Part shown: one piece after another, positions 9,876 through 23,800 of the stretch
Layout: every line of letters begins with the position of its first letter
Numbering within the stretch: position 1 is the stretch's first letter
Source of the DNA: Lampris incognitus
Lineage: Eukaryota > Chordata > Actinopteri > Lampriformes > Lampridae
Assembly: GCF_029633865.1 (NCBI RefSeq)
Contig: NC_079213.1
Coordinates: forward strand, 99,162,845-99,226,844
Length of the DNA: 64,000 nt
Direction of reading: 5' to 3'
Notes under the pieces: model-generated
Told to the model about the DNA's origin: nothing
The model's database searches: none
Seen by the model: only the letters and a program-made list of their open reading frames with translations
Position numbers and translations under genes: made by a program

Positions 9876-11906
9876 CTCAACATTTCGGGCCTCATCAAGC
9901 GTCAATGTACACTACGTACCAATGACAGATTTAACGGATTATGAATAAACAAATCAGTACAGTCCATTCCAAAACACAGATTAGACGAGAGGCGCATTCT
10001 TAGATATATTTAATAAATTAAAGCAAGGTACAAAAAAAACAAAAAACAACAATGTACATTTCGTTTCTCCCTCCCTTCACTCACAAGTTTACCTCCTCTT
10101 CTCAGTAGCGTCAAAATGTATTATTTTCTGACAATGTTCTCAGTAAAAGACATTATAAAGACCATTTACAGACCTTGGATTATTTTTAAACCTTCAAACC
10201 CATTACAGTTAAAACAAAGACTTGGCGAAGAACAGACGATTCCGGCGATGCATCTCGTCTCAAACTAACGTTGTCAATTCTTTAAGTCAATGTCACACTG
10301 AATCCAAATCCACTTTCTCTATGCCCTGAACCCCAAATCCCCACACAACATATACATGCTACATGTCTGCAGGCACCTCGGATAGGACAGAAGGATTAGA
10401 TTATTGACAAAACACTCATAGGAGGCCACAGAGTACATTTTGAAGCTTTATTAAATGACTATGGTTTCTGCTGGTCTGATAGACAGTGTAGCCTAAATGC
10501 TATAACTGGCCTTGGTGTATACTAGAAGCCTTCACATCACTTTATATCGCTCACATTATGTATGGGCTAACAATGCTTCTGTTTTTTCTGTTCCGAATTT
10601 GGATCATCTTTCTCATCTATTTTTTAATTTGTTTCATCATGACTCTAATCCTTCTTAAGTCTTCTCCTAGGTAGTCACCAAAACAGGTGATTCATTTCAG
10701 GTAGCTTGTTCACAAGCATCAATTAAGAGCAGTTGGTGTGCAGTTTAACTGATGACATGAATAAATTAGTTTAGCCAGTGAATATAACTTGCCAGCCCTA
10801 GGCTGATGGAAGAGGTTAATGGGTGGGTGTGACAGCAAAAGTGAAAAAATGGGCATGCCAAGACAGCCTTTAGGAAAAGAGGAGTCTGAGTGTGGTGTAG
10901 AGAAATAGATGGGGCTTCTGTTTAAAAGATAGTAGATGCAAGTGTAGGTCCAATATAAGTGCACTGAATAAGTGGAAACAATACATCTGTGCACACACAA
11001 CCGCTCACACACATACAGGTATGTACACATGCACACTCTCAAACACACAAGTGTTCAATAATAGCTGTTAATATGCACATCTTGATTAATAATTTTGAAC
11101 AATTACAGTGACTACGCAGTCCAACGTGAGGACCATTAATCGCTCTAAACGCTAAATTCCCTTCTGTTTTCATCTTGCACCTCATCCTCCCTTCCATTTA
11201 GCCCTTCCCTGGTTTCTGTCTTGATGCATGCTCAATAATCCAGGTAAGAAAATCAAAGGTTGAATCAATTCATCTGGATACAATGTTTATTAAGTAACAT
11301 CTTCAGTCTGACTGAAGATGTCACTTAGTTGAGCAGTGAAACATATCTGTCAATAAACATGTCTTGTTTCCCCCCGTTTATTGTGAAGCGACTTTGAGTG
11401 TTAGAAAAGTGCTATACAAGATTGATTTATTATTATTATCCAGATGACTGATTCAACCTTCTTTAACTCCCTGGTTTCCACACCAATTCTTTTGCATTCC
11501 TATGAGCTGCACAGCTTTCCCCAAGGGACCAGTACATGAAGTCCATATTCTACATCCAAGTCAGACTATAGCGTGACTGTGTGGTATGTACATGAGGTAT
11601 AGCCCTACAGATGTAGGGCTGGGCAGAGGAGCGAACCGACATTAAGTCAATTTTCTGGTCTTTTTTCTATTTCCACTCATGCCCCACACAGGCAAATATC
11701 AAAATAATGAGAAGGAAAAGAAAATACACTTTCACGTAAATCTCCACAATAATTTGGCAAATTCAAAGAGTAGTGGGGTATGAGCTGGTGTATAAAGCAC
11801 AATATAAATGTGTTTGTGTCTGTAAAGCCCCTCTTGACATTGGTCCTTCTCGCTTCCCATAAGTAGCAGGTCCAAGAACTCCTATTTCAACATTAGTATA
11901 TATATA

Positions 11907-11937
<31 letters not shown>

Positions 11938-12443
11938 ATATATTTTCATTCAAAAAAGACAACGCCTATTAACTACAAACAGTACCACTATCAGTTCAGA
12001 TGGATGCTAAACATCAGGAAACAGCTTTAGACCCATGGAAGATTTAGAAAGGCAGAACAAGAAACATAACAGGAGGCATGAACAATGAGTGTGCTGGGAG
12101 TGTTGCTCAAAGCTCACAAAAAAAAAAAAAAAATGGATTGAAGATCATAAAACAAGTTGGTGGGGTGGGGTGGGGTTGGGCTGGGCTGTAATACAAATGG
12201 AAAAATAGACCAGAGAACAAGCCTCCCTAAAGTCACTGTGGATTTAATAGCATTGTTCATCTGTTCATTCAATGGCAGCTTTGCACTGGAATGGTTCCAT
12301 CTCTTGTCCTGTAGTGGTTTGGGTACTGTTACAATCGTCAAATGAAGTCTTCAGTGTTGGGGTTTGGTAGAGCCATTGGGGAATCCAGCTGTTTTGCACT
12401 GAGGGCAGAGGTCTCGGTTAGGTTAAAGTTCAAGGGTTGCGTT
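9841..12443 (-). other. ipo13 3'UTR and intergenic gap to pfas
   Basis: No coding signal of either strand was recognised. The ipo13 3'UTR must start at 12443, but its end is not clear. Minus-strand AATAAA candidates lie at 10447-10452, 11377-11382 and 11426-11431, the latter two in a dispersed repeat. A (TA)n tract lies at 11896-11944. The gap between the genes is about 2.6 kb. Confidence 0.6.
11896..11944. repeat. (TA)n microsatellite
   Basis: Interrupted TA run in the presumed ipo13 3' region. Confidence 0.95.
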
Positions 12444-12540
12444 TCAGTATTCAGCTGCATACTCTGTACCATGTAGCCCTCTGCAAACTAGGGTAAACTC
12501 CTTCACTATGTCCTTCACTCTCCGCTTGTTCACACGCTCT
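12444..12540 (-). CDS. ipo13: ipo13 last coding exon (window residues 907-938, stop)
   Basis: Reads [19 protein letters not shown], then [12 protein letters not shown] and TGA at 12444-12446. The human C-terminus is RGLHGTDYTADY, which fixes the stop. Confidence 0.97.
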
Positions 12541-15500
12541 CTGCAGGATGGGGAAGGTAGTGAAGTGGCGGGGGAGAAGAGAAAATATATGTGAAAATCA
12601 AGTAGTTAGTCAAGTGGAATGAGTTCATTAGCCGACAACCCCTTAAAAAAGTACAAGTGTGCCAAAAAAAGTGGACTCACATGGTAATGGCAGCAGGACA
12701 ATACTGCCTGGGTGTTTTTTTTTTTTTTTAGTAATTAGTGAATTCATCCAACGTGCATTACCTGAGTATCTGCTGTGAAAAGGTGTCTTTCTGTTCAGTG
12801 GTGACCCGCGAAGAGGGGAATCCTGGGGGCTGCAGCGCCTCCTTTAGCCACACCGAAAGCAGAGCAAAGCAGTGCTTGTTCAGACTGAACAGCACCTCTG
12901 CAAACTGATCCATCAGACTTCGAGACGCTCCGCCGCCAATTCCCTGAAAACAGAATGGAGCAGATGTGATACAACTGCTAATACTAAGACAGGAAGGGCA
13001 GATGACATTAGAAAAAGCGTAATTGATCCCTGTGGGAAAATGTGGATCTTCACGGCAACAGCGGCCTTTAGAAGGCAAGTACACAGCTCTGACAGTAATG
13101 ATGCTATAAATAGGCATAGCAAACACACCGGATAACAAAGATTTTGCTTCCTGAACACTTTGGGTGCATTTTATGGATTTTGGGCCACTGATCACGAAAA
13201 TCACCTTAAAATTTTCCTATTACATACTGTTTTGCAGATATAACCTATTTTGTGATTTTCCCATCATATTTTAAGTCTACTAGTATACTGCCAACAAATC
13301 AAGCTGTTTTGGTAAGTCCAAGCATGCCTCGGCATACACTTAGTGTAGCTGCTCTGCAAATGTTGTCTTAGTCAGGTTAGATGCTGGCAGACTGGCTATA
13401 AAGCTGCTCACATTTACAGATGCTGTTTGGACACATGTTTGATGCACATGTTCTTCAGGCAATAGCATAGTGAGTATACTTAACAATAGGATTTATTGTG
13501 TTCAGGAAGACTTAATACAGCAGAAATGTCTCGTCAATGTTGCAACAGCTGCGACACATTCTGTTACATCTGTGGCGAGTATACGCTTAAGGCTCAAAGA
13601 CGCACCATGACTGCACTTATTAAGAACGCCTATGAGCTTGTCTTGGTAGCGTAGCAGTCTATTCCGCTGCCTACCAACACGGGGATCGCCAGTTCATATC
13701 CCCGTGTTACCTCCGGCTTGATCGGGCGTCCCTACAGACACAATTGGCCATGCCTGCCGGTGGGAAGCTGGATGTGGGTATGTGTCCTGGTCGCTGCACT
13801 AGATCCCCCTCTGGTTGGTCGGGGTGCCTGTTGAGGGGGTAGGGAGAACTGGGACGTGATCCTCCCACGTGCTATGGCCCCCTGGTGAAACTCCTCATTG
13901 TCCGGTGAAAATAAGCAGCTGGCGACTCCACATGTATCAGAGGAGGCATGTGATAGCCTGCAGCCCTCCCTGGATCAGCAGAGGGGGTGGCGCAGAGACT
14001 GGGAAAGCTCGCAAGAGTGGGGTAATTGGCCAAGTACAATTGGAAGAAAAAGGAGCGGGGGGGAACATTTGTCAAACTTCTTTACGCAGGTTGACAACCT
14101 GTTTCTGCACTGACATTGATGGAGTGTTCATGGCTTTGGGTTGTGTGCATGACCCTTAACAATGGCGTTTTTTTTATACAAACCCCAATTCCAATGAAGT
14201 TGGGACGCTGTGTAAAACGTAAATAAAAACAGAATACAATGATTTGCAAATCCTTTTCGACCTATATTCAATTGAACACACTACAAAGACAAGATATTTA
14301 ATGTTCAAACTGATAAACGTTATTGTTTTTTGAAAATATTCACTCATTTTGAATTTGATGCCTGCAACACGTTCCAAAGAAGCTGGGACAGGGGCATGTT
14401 CACCACTGTGTTACATCACCTTTCCTTTTAACAACACTCAATAAGCGTTTGGGAACGGAGGACACTAATTGTTGAAGCTTTGTAGGTGTAATTCTTTCCC
14501 ATTCTTGCTTGATGTACGACTTCAGTTGCTCAACAGTCCGGAGTCTCCGTTGTCGTATTTTGTGCTTCATAATGCACCACACATTTTCAATGGGAGACAG
14601 GTCTGGACTACAGGCAGGCCAGTCCAGTACTCACACTCTTTTACTACGAAGCCACGCTGTTGGAACACGTGCAGAATGTGGCTTGGCATTGTCTTGCTGA
14701 AATAAGCAGGGACGTCCCTGAAAAAGACGTCGCTTGGATGGCAGCATATGTTACTCCAAAACCTCTATGTACCTTTCAGCATTAATGGTGCCTTCACAGA
14801 TGTTCAAGTTACCCATGATGCCATGGGCACTAACACACCCCCATACCATCACAGATGCTGGCTTTTGAACTTTGCGCTGATAACAATCTGGATGGTCCTT
14901 TTCCTCTTTAGCCCGGAGGACACGACGTCCATGATTTCCAAAAACAATTTGAAATGTGGACTCGTCAGACCACAGCACACTTTTCCACTTTGCGTCAGTC
15001 CATCTCAGATGAGCTCAGACCCAGAGAAGCCGGCGGCGTTTCTGGGTGTTGTTGATATACGGCTTTCGGTTTGCATGGTAGAGTTTTAACCTGCACTTGT
15101 AGATGTAGCGCTGAACTGTGTTAACCGACGATGGTTTTCCGAAGTGCTCCTGAACCCACGTGGTAATATCCTTTACAGAAGGATGTCGGTTTTTAATGCA
15201 GTGCCATCTGAGGGATCGAAGGTCACGGGCATCCAATGTTGGTTTTCAGCCTTGCCGCTTACGTGCAGAGATTTCTCCGGATTCTCTGAATCTTTTGATG
15301 ATATTATGGACTGTAGATGATGAAATCCCTAAATTCCTTGCAATTGTACGTTGAGAAACGTTGTTCTTATACTGTTGGACTATTTGCTCACGCAGTTGTT
15401 CACAAAGTGGTGACCCTCGCCCCATCCTTGCTTGTGAACAACTGAGCCTTTCGGGGATGCTCTTTTTATACCCAATCATGACACTCACCTGTTTCCAATT

Positions 15501-17048
15501 AACCTGTTCACCTGTGGAATGTTCCAAACAGGTGTTTTATGAGCATTCCTCAACTTTCCCAGTCTTTTGTTGCCCCTGTCCCAGCTTCTTTGGAACGTGT
15601 TGCAGGCATCAAATTCAAAATGAGTGAATATTTGCAAAAAACAATAAAGTTTATCAGTTAGAACATTAAATATCTTGTCTTTGTAGTGTATTAAATTGAA
15701 TGTAGGTCGATAAGGATTGGCAAATCATTGTATTCTGTTTTTATTCACGTTTTACACAACGTCCCAACTTCATTGGAATTGGGGTTTGTAGATTCCTTAA
15801 AGTCAAGCCTGAAAGCTATACTGTTACACAATGGCAATGTCCACCCTTCAGTACCCATTGGCTATGCAGCACTCATGAAAGAAACCTACAATAACATGGA
15901 ACTGTTGCTGAAACACATACAGCACAAAAATTACGACTGGAACATCTGTGGTGATCTAAAAGTATGGCAACTGCTACTAGGAATGCAGCTCGGATATACG
16001 AAGTACTGTTGGTTCCTTTGTGAATGAGATAGCCGTGCTAAAGAGTCCCATTACATTAAAAAGAACCGACACCTCCGTAAGCATTTTGTTCCATAGCAGA
16101 AAAGTGCGGCACATAAACCACTTGTCGACCCAACAAAGATATTTCTGCCTCCTCTTCATATAAAACTCCGACTGATGACAAATTTTGTGAAAGCAATGAA
16201 CAAAGGTGATGGATTTCGCTATTTGAGACAGATGTTTCCAAGAATAACTGATGCCAAGATTAAGGAAGGCATTTTTGTTGGTCCACAAATCAGACAGGTC
16301 GTCAGTGGCAGGGAGTTAGAAGATCTGTTAGTGGGGCCAGAGAAAATAGCATGGAAGGCATTTAAGGATGTTGCTGAGAACTTTCTTGGCAACTACAGAG
16401 CACCAAACTACCTTGAGCTGCTTGACACCATGCTTAAAGCATACAAAACCATGAAGTGCAACATGTATTTGAAAATTCATTTTCTGCATTCACACTTGGA
16501 CTTCTTCCCCACTGATCTTGGTGCAGTCAGTGACAAACACGGTGAAAGGTTTCACTAGGACATTGCGATCATGGAAAAGAGGTATCAGGGCAACTGGACT
16601 CCATCAATGCTGGCCAACTATTGTTGGACACTGACACGAGAGGCACCAGATGCTGAGTACAAACGAAAATAAGCTGCAAAACATCTTAAGCTCAGATGAA
16701 CTAACACAACGTGTCAGCATCATTATGCGATTAAACATGTTAAATTCAATAAAAGTTATTTTAATGTTTCTCCAAATTCCTACATGATACAGCAAATTTG
16801 AAATTATTTTTGTGTTCAGCTTGACATTGTCTATCACAATCTCGAATTTTTTTCAGGAAGCAAAAGGACTGAAAACATTTGCTGTCCAGCGAATTGGGTG
16901 ACTACAGCAAACAAGACTTCACAGAAAAAAAGTAAGACAAAAATAAAAGCACACTGCTTAAAATGAAGATACACACCATCATCAAATTTACGGGTTATGA
17001 TAGCGCAAGGTTATGTTCTCTCAGGAGACGTTACGTCAGAGTATATAT

Positions 17049-17093
<45 letters not shown>

Positions 17094-20000
17094 CAAATCT
17101 GAATTATGACTCCTCATCCATCTACAGAAAGAATGAAATATCAATGTTTCACAAATAGTGTGACAGAGAGTAACCACGTGCTTCTCACCTCCAGCACAGC
17201 CTGCACCAGTAGTTTGCCGTCTTCCTGCACCACCCTGGCCACCGGGGGCACATCTGAGCAGCGGGGCAACAACTCCGTCTATTGACAGACACAGAGACAA
17301 TAAGAGCTTTGCCAAAATAATGCTGTTAAGAGTTAACAAGCCTTTCAATGCACTATTTCACATTATTTAATTTAGTTGTAATTTTGTCCAGTGGTGGACT
17401 GCTCCCTCCGGGTTGGGGATGAGTTGTTGCCTCAAGTGACGGAGTTCAAGTATCTCGGGGTCTTGATCACGAGTGAGGGTAGGATGGAGCGGGAGATTGA
17501 CAGGCGGATTGGTGCAGCATCAGCAGTAATGCGGACGCTGAACCGAACCGTTGTGGTGAAGAGGGAGCTGAGCCGGAAGGCAAAGCTCTCAATTTACCAG
17601 TCAATCTTCGTTCCAACCCTCACCTATGGTCATGAGCGTTGGGTAGTGACCGAAAGGGTGAGATCGCAGATACAAGCGGCTGAAATGAATTTCCTCTTCC
17701 GGGTGTCTGGGCTCAGCCTTAGAGATAGGGTGAGGAGCTCGGACATCTGGAGGGAGCTCGGAGGAGAGCCGCTGCTCCTTCGCATCGAAAGGAGCCAGTT
17801 GAAGTGGTCCGGGCATCTGATTAGGATGCCTCCTGGGTGCCTTCCTTTGGAGGTTTACCAGGCACGGCCAACTGGGAGAAGACCCCGGGGTAGACCCAGA
17901 ACTCGCTGGAGGGACTACATGTCCAATCTGGCCTGGGCATGCTTTAGGATCCCCAAGGAGGAGCTGGAGGGTGTTGCTGGGGAGAGGGACATCTGGAGTG
18001 CCCTACTTAGCCTGCTGACACCACGACCAGACACTGGAGAAGCGGCTGAAGATGAATGAATGAATGTAATTTGGTCATGTCTTTCCTTGTTAGGTCTTTT
18101 CCCCCCCCTCTCTTCTACCATTTTTTGTGTCTGTCCCATTTTGTTCATGTACTACTGAAAAAAACTTTTTTTTGGGGGGGGGATTTTCCCCCATTTTTCT
18201 CCTCAATTGTACTTGGCCAATTACCCCACTCTTCCAAGCCACCCCGGTCGCTGCTCCACCCCCTTTGCCGATCTGGGGATGGCTGCAGACTACCACATGC
18301 CTCCTCCGATACATGTGGAGGCGCCAGCCACCTTTCACCTGACAGTGTCTGACAGTGAGGAGTTTTGCCAGGGGGGCATAGCACGTGGGAGGATCACGCT
18401 ATTCCCCCCAGTTCCCCTTCCCCCCTGCTGGTGCAGCGACCAGGACACATACCCACATTCCACTTCCCACCCGCAGACACAGCCGAGCTACAGTGTCTGT
18501 AGGGACACCCGACCAAGCCGGAGGTAACACAGGGATTCGAACCGGTGAGTCCTGTGTTGGTAGGCAACGGAATAGACTGCTACGCTACCCGGACGCCCCC
18601 GAAAAAAAACAAAAATGTATCAACAGTTTAAAAAAAACAGACTAAATACATATATGTTTTCCTGATAATTTGTTAGTGGCTGTTTGTGGGTTGGTGGGAG
18701 GGGTACTCACAAAGAACAAGCACGTAGACTTGACTGTCGGCGCCTCTGGGAATTTGAGTGACAGAACTCCTAGAGAAAGAAGGAGAGTGAGAGAGTGCAG
18801 GATAGTAGGAAACCGAAACAAATGAACAGCGCTGTCAAACATTCACACTATTTACAATTTCCTATAGATACCAAAACATGACCAAGAAGATGTTTGCACG
18901 TGTGTGTAAACTGACAACTTACCACAGTGGAACACCGCCTTCACGTCGAGACTTTCAGACAAAAACAAATCGGGCTTCCGTTTGAGGGCCTAGGAGGCAG
19001 ACAGAAGCATGAAGTGGAGCATTTTTGCCACCCTCACCCAGGGGTACTGCTTCACCACAATCCAATTCATACCCTCCTTCAAATTGCTGCTCTCCAGCAT
19101 ACCTGTTAAGCCTGGTAGGCAGATCTGACAGCAACACAAGACTGAGAACAGATCTCCCTACCAGACTGCACTACTCTCTCCAATCTGTCTAGAAAAATAA
19201 AAACTATATCCAAACTCATACAGAGATCCTCCAGAGTAGAACTCAGCAGATAGAACAAACAAACTGCAAAAAAATCAAACACTTAAAATCATTGGAAACT
19301 TAAGTCAAACTAAAGGCAATGATGGTTTTGGCTTTGGTTCTTGGAATCAATTTTATTTTGACACTACTTTTCCTCGTTTTTGGTTGACTGGATTGAATAT
19401 GCAACAGAAGTCTGTAAGTAATAAATATGTGCAGATAAAGAGAAACACAACTTATCTCATAATAATGAACTCATTCAGGATGGAGGAGAGGAGAAAGGGA
19501 CAGAGGGAAAGGGAGAGAAATGAAGGTCAGATCTATCCAAAGATAGAAAACAAAGAAGAATGAGGAAGGGAGACAAAAATATAAAACAAGAGCCATCAGG
19601 CAATTTGTCTGAGGTGATTAATATTAACTGAATATTAATTCATTTGGGCTTTGATGGGCTCTGGGCTGGAATGACTTCAGAAGAGGAAGAGGCCCCAAGA
19701 CTCTAATCAGTCACCTGAGTCAGTTACCACACAACACTTTGTCCAGCTGTTGCCATCACACAATCTTTCTCAAGAGCTGTCCCTCTCCATCACTCAAAAC
19801 AATTAATCCTGGGCCCTATGGTAACTTTTCTTTTAATCATACACTACTCCTCCGATGGTGAATTTCTTTCTTCCCTTATCATAAAGTTTATTTGCACAGG
19901 TAAAAAAAAAAAAAGCAGCAGCATCTGAAATAGGATTTGAATATGCTCATCCATAGTTGTGCTCCTCAACTTTTCTAGCATGAATTTACTTTTTTAAGCA

Positions 20001-20803
20001 TTAGTTACTAAAATGGTGCCACAGTGGAATTCTGTAATTCTATCCAGTTGATTCACCAGACGGCATGTTAAGTGTACACTGTTGACAGCCAAATGTAAAT
20101 TATTAATGGGCTAGCTTGACTTAAGATGTGATTTTACGCAGGTACATTTACCATCATTTGATTTTAGTAGTTCAACAACGAATTGTGTATCTGGCTTGCG
20201 TTACAAAATTGATAATGTTAAGGTGGTGTCTCAAGTACGGGTCGACCGATATGTTTTTTTTTTCAGGGCCGATACCAATTATTGTTAAGTTATGGAGGCC
20301 GATAGCCGATATTTGGGGCTGATATTCAGTTGCGGTAAATGTGCACAATTTTGTGCCAAAATTTACACAAACCCCAACACAAGGCTGCCTTTAAATGAAC
20401 ATGTTTGATTGAATTTTGTGTAAAACAGAAAATATTTGAAAAAAATAAAGTGCATGATGTTCAAGGCACTAGATAACAATCTGAGTGGAATTATTTTTTA
20501 ATTAAAAATTAAAAACTTCCAAAACATAAACTAATGTTTCATATTGGTAGCTGGCAAAATGAGTGTCTGTAGGTAAGACAATGACCCTGAATGAAGCCAG
20601 TACTATCCTCATGGATGGCAAGGCAACTTGGTTAGAATCAAGAGCGTTTGAGGAGAGACGCATGTCTCTCGTTCAAACAATCCCCTAATGTTTCATTCCA
20701 CTGCCTTGCCTATGTGCTGGACCACATTAGGACCCAGTAATACAGGACAGAAAGAGGTAAAGAAGGAGAAAAACAGAGAAACTGAGAGAAATCAGAGAAA
20801 GAT

Positions 20804-20871
<68 letters not shown>

Positions 20872-23800
20872 CCAAAGTGAATGAAATAAGAAACCAAAAA
20901 CACACCTGAGCTTGGAGTTGCATAAATGAATCAACAATATCAGGATGATCCCTGGGTCCTAAAATATAATAAAGATGAAACTTAAGAAATCATAAGAGAA
21001 TAAGAATAATATACAAACAGCAACTGAATAGATTCAACAGTCATGTGGAAATAAAAGCGAACTCAAAATATTTCACTGAAATAATTCACACGTGAGTAAG
21101 GAACAGAGGGGAGAAGGGGAGGGGAGGGGGCATATGAAGCTTTGGCAGAGTCTTGGAATAAACAGAACAAAGAGAAAACAGGCAGAGGACAAAGACATGG
21201 GTCCATTTGGAGGAAAAAAGAAACGAGAGAAAAAGAACAAACCTGAAAAAAAAACGAAACAAAAAACAAACAAATCAAAAGTGGGTTTGGAGTGGGAACC
21301 CAGGAGGCACCTCTGTTACTGTGACAGTTTGGAGAAGAAAAAACCCCAAATGAACCCTCTCAACCAATACACCCTTAGGCACCATCCAGCATCTCCCCCC
21401 AATGCCGTTTCCTCTGAGATAGAGGAAGTGCCTCAGGGGAAGGGTTTACAATCAAGGGTCCTTTCAGAGCCGGTCAACAGGATCCCTTGCCAGTAAGACT
21501 TGAACTCACAGCCATTGATGTCATGCTGCTCAGAGATCAGTATAATATGTTCTGAGATCACACCCTCCCACATGCTGGACACAGACTACAAGGCTTCTAA
21601 AATCTACAGGAATGTTTGAAAAGCAACATTAAAAACATCTGGATCCTCCCACAACCACTGGTGTTTTCTATCCAATGAAGAATCTGCTTTGGGAATTATA
21701 AATAGACATCATTTCCATTAGGCTCAATTTTATACCAGTTGTAATCAATATGCAACTGAATAAAATCCTGTAGTGTGCGCCCAGCTTTGGCTGTTCCCAG
21801 ACTCCAAACAAGATTCCTTCTCAATACTCCCCTCCAACCTTAAATCCACATACATCTCTCATCAACATCAAGTGCTAACCAGAGCTTATTCAGATGGCTG
21901 CAGTGGGGAGAACAACTCTGGCACAGGCTGTGTGTCAGCTGCAGCCATCTTGAGTTGACCTCTCCTGTTATGTTGGACTGCAACCAAATGAATAAGCTAC
22001 TGGTCACATTGCCAACGTGTGTGAAAGGGCACCTGCTCAGAAAAGAAAGAGTTACGAGGCAGGAGGACAGGCAGCCATTACTCAACCAGTCAAAGCGAGA
22101 GAGGAGGAGGGGGAAGAGGATGGGGGGTAACAAAAAGGGAGGAGGAGAGGCAGACAGCACTGGTGCAATTACACACAGACGTAATAATGAATGTAATATT
22201 ATCGGGGTGACGTTAAGCTGCGTGACAATCAAACCTAAAGTCTGGCCCGGGGGACACTTGTAGCCTGTGTGAAGTTTTCTGAGAGGCCCCTGCAAACTTT
22301 ACTTTAAAAAAAAAAACCTTTTCTTGTGGAAAAACAAGAACTACATCTGACATAGTTACTCACATCAACAATCAAGCTGAGATGAAAAAGCCTGTTCACA
22401 AAGTGGGTTTTGTGAAACAACTTCTTGAAAAGACTTCCCAAATAGTAGATCAATCCAAAATCAATCCAAACTGTATGATGCAAAAGTTATGTCATTTAAT
22501 GGTTGGTGCAGTGGTCTTAGATACTAATTTTCCTTACATCTACAGGCCAAATAGACAGACCTGTTTTACCATTTCACCCACAGGGATGAGTATTAACAGC
22601 AAACACTGAAAGCTTGACTGTGGAAACAGGAAACATCATTTAGCCTCTGACCCTGCCATTACTAATGCGGCCCCCGGGCTAAGCTTTCACAATGTCCCAG
22701 CACAGAAGTCTACAAAAGCACAAGTATTTCATGGAGTACCTGGACAATCTGAAGAGGAGGTAAAGCAAAGGTAAAAACTTCCTCAACAAACACAAAACAT
22801 GAACTAGACTCTAGAGTTTGTCTACATGGTGTTTATACCCCCCACTAAAAAACAAACAAACAAACAAACAAACAAAAAAACATCCCTCTGTTACCCTGAA
22901 ATAATATTCAGGACTTCTTCAAAGCAAATGTGTACCAAAAATCAGTACTATATAAAGAACCAGATGGTATCTACAATGACTCAAGACACAGTATGATGCT
23001 ATTAACAGCCCCTCCCCTGCTGGGCCCCCCTACCTTGGTGGAAGATGGAGAGCGTTACCGAGGTAACCAGCTCAAACAGAGCCTTGATGGGCGAGAAGTG
23101 GTCTGTCTCACTGGCAAAGATGTGCACCATCTGAAACATCAAGACTGATTATCCCTACACTATTGCTGGGGGGACCTTTAGCCCAAGATAGAGAGAGAGC
23201 CTAAATCTTATTCTTTTCATCTTTATTTTGCTTGCAATATAATGAGAAATAATTTCTTTTGACCAATAAATTGCCAAGATGTGGCCTACACTGATCAGTT
23301 AAAGCCACAATTTGAAAATTACCAAATTAATTACAAGGAGTTTTGATCTTGAAGTACATGATTTGATTCATTTTTTCTGATTTTAACTTGGCTTTAAGAT
23401 AAAAAGACATACAAAGAAACAAACAAGAAATGACAGAGTTAAAGCAAGAACACAATACCAGGGAGAAAATTACTGAAATATTCGTTTTCTATATCAAATC
23501 ATATCTCACTCTCAGTGAGTGCACGGTGAACTAGCTGGTGGCAAGTGATGTCTGACGACTCTTACAAGATGGCAGTAAACTGAGCAAACAAGCACATGCT
23601 ACCAGAGTTTGAAGTGTATGTGTGAATGTATCTGTAAGTGTACCTGTCGTGTGAGGTCCAGAGCTGAGGCCTGGGGTATGGTGCTGTACATCTGGCCCAG
23701 CATCTCACTCAGCTGAGACACCATGGGAGCAAAGTCATGGAGTAGGGTCTTCACAGACTTCTCAAAGATTGCACACACCGCCTAAGGGAATAACAAAGAC

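Larger units (their letters stand above)
13126..16891 (+). mobile_element. DNA-transposon-like element with CACTGGACA-type ends, copy 1 (degraded, nested insertions)
   Basis: Lies in ipo13 intron 12944-17188. Ends are CACCGGATAAC...CTGTCCAGCG, with inner inverted motif TTTTGCTTCCTGA / TCAGGAAGCAAAA. It carries broken coding: a Cys-rich N-terminus from ATG 13527 ([20 protein letters not shown]), then after interruptions [39 protein letters not shown] and [11 protein letters not shown], with the stop after GERFH at about 16556. A SINE A and a Tc1-like element are nested inside. Related predicted proteins are, as I recall, scattered through fish, cnidarian and insect genomes. Superfamily uncertain; CMC/CACTA-like is my guess from the CACTG ends. 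Confidence 0.7.

Noticed and set aside
12758..13204. 148-aa minus-strand frame
   Set aside because: ipo13 exon 21 extended by chance into intron and the end of CACTGGACA copy 1.
21092..21496. 134-aa lysine-rich frame on the plus strand
   Set aside because: Low-complexity purine-rich intron text, no family resemblance and no splice context.
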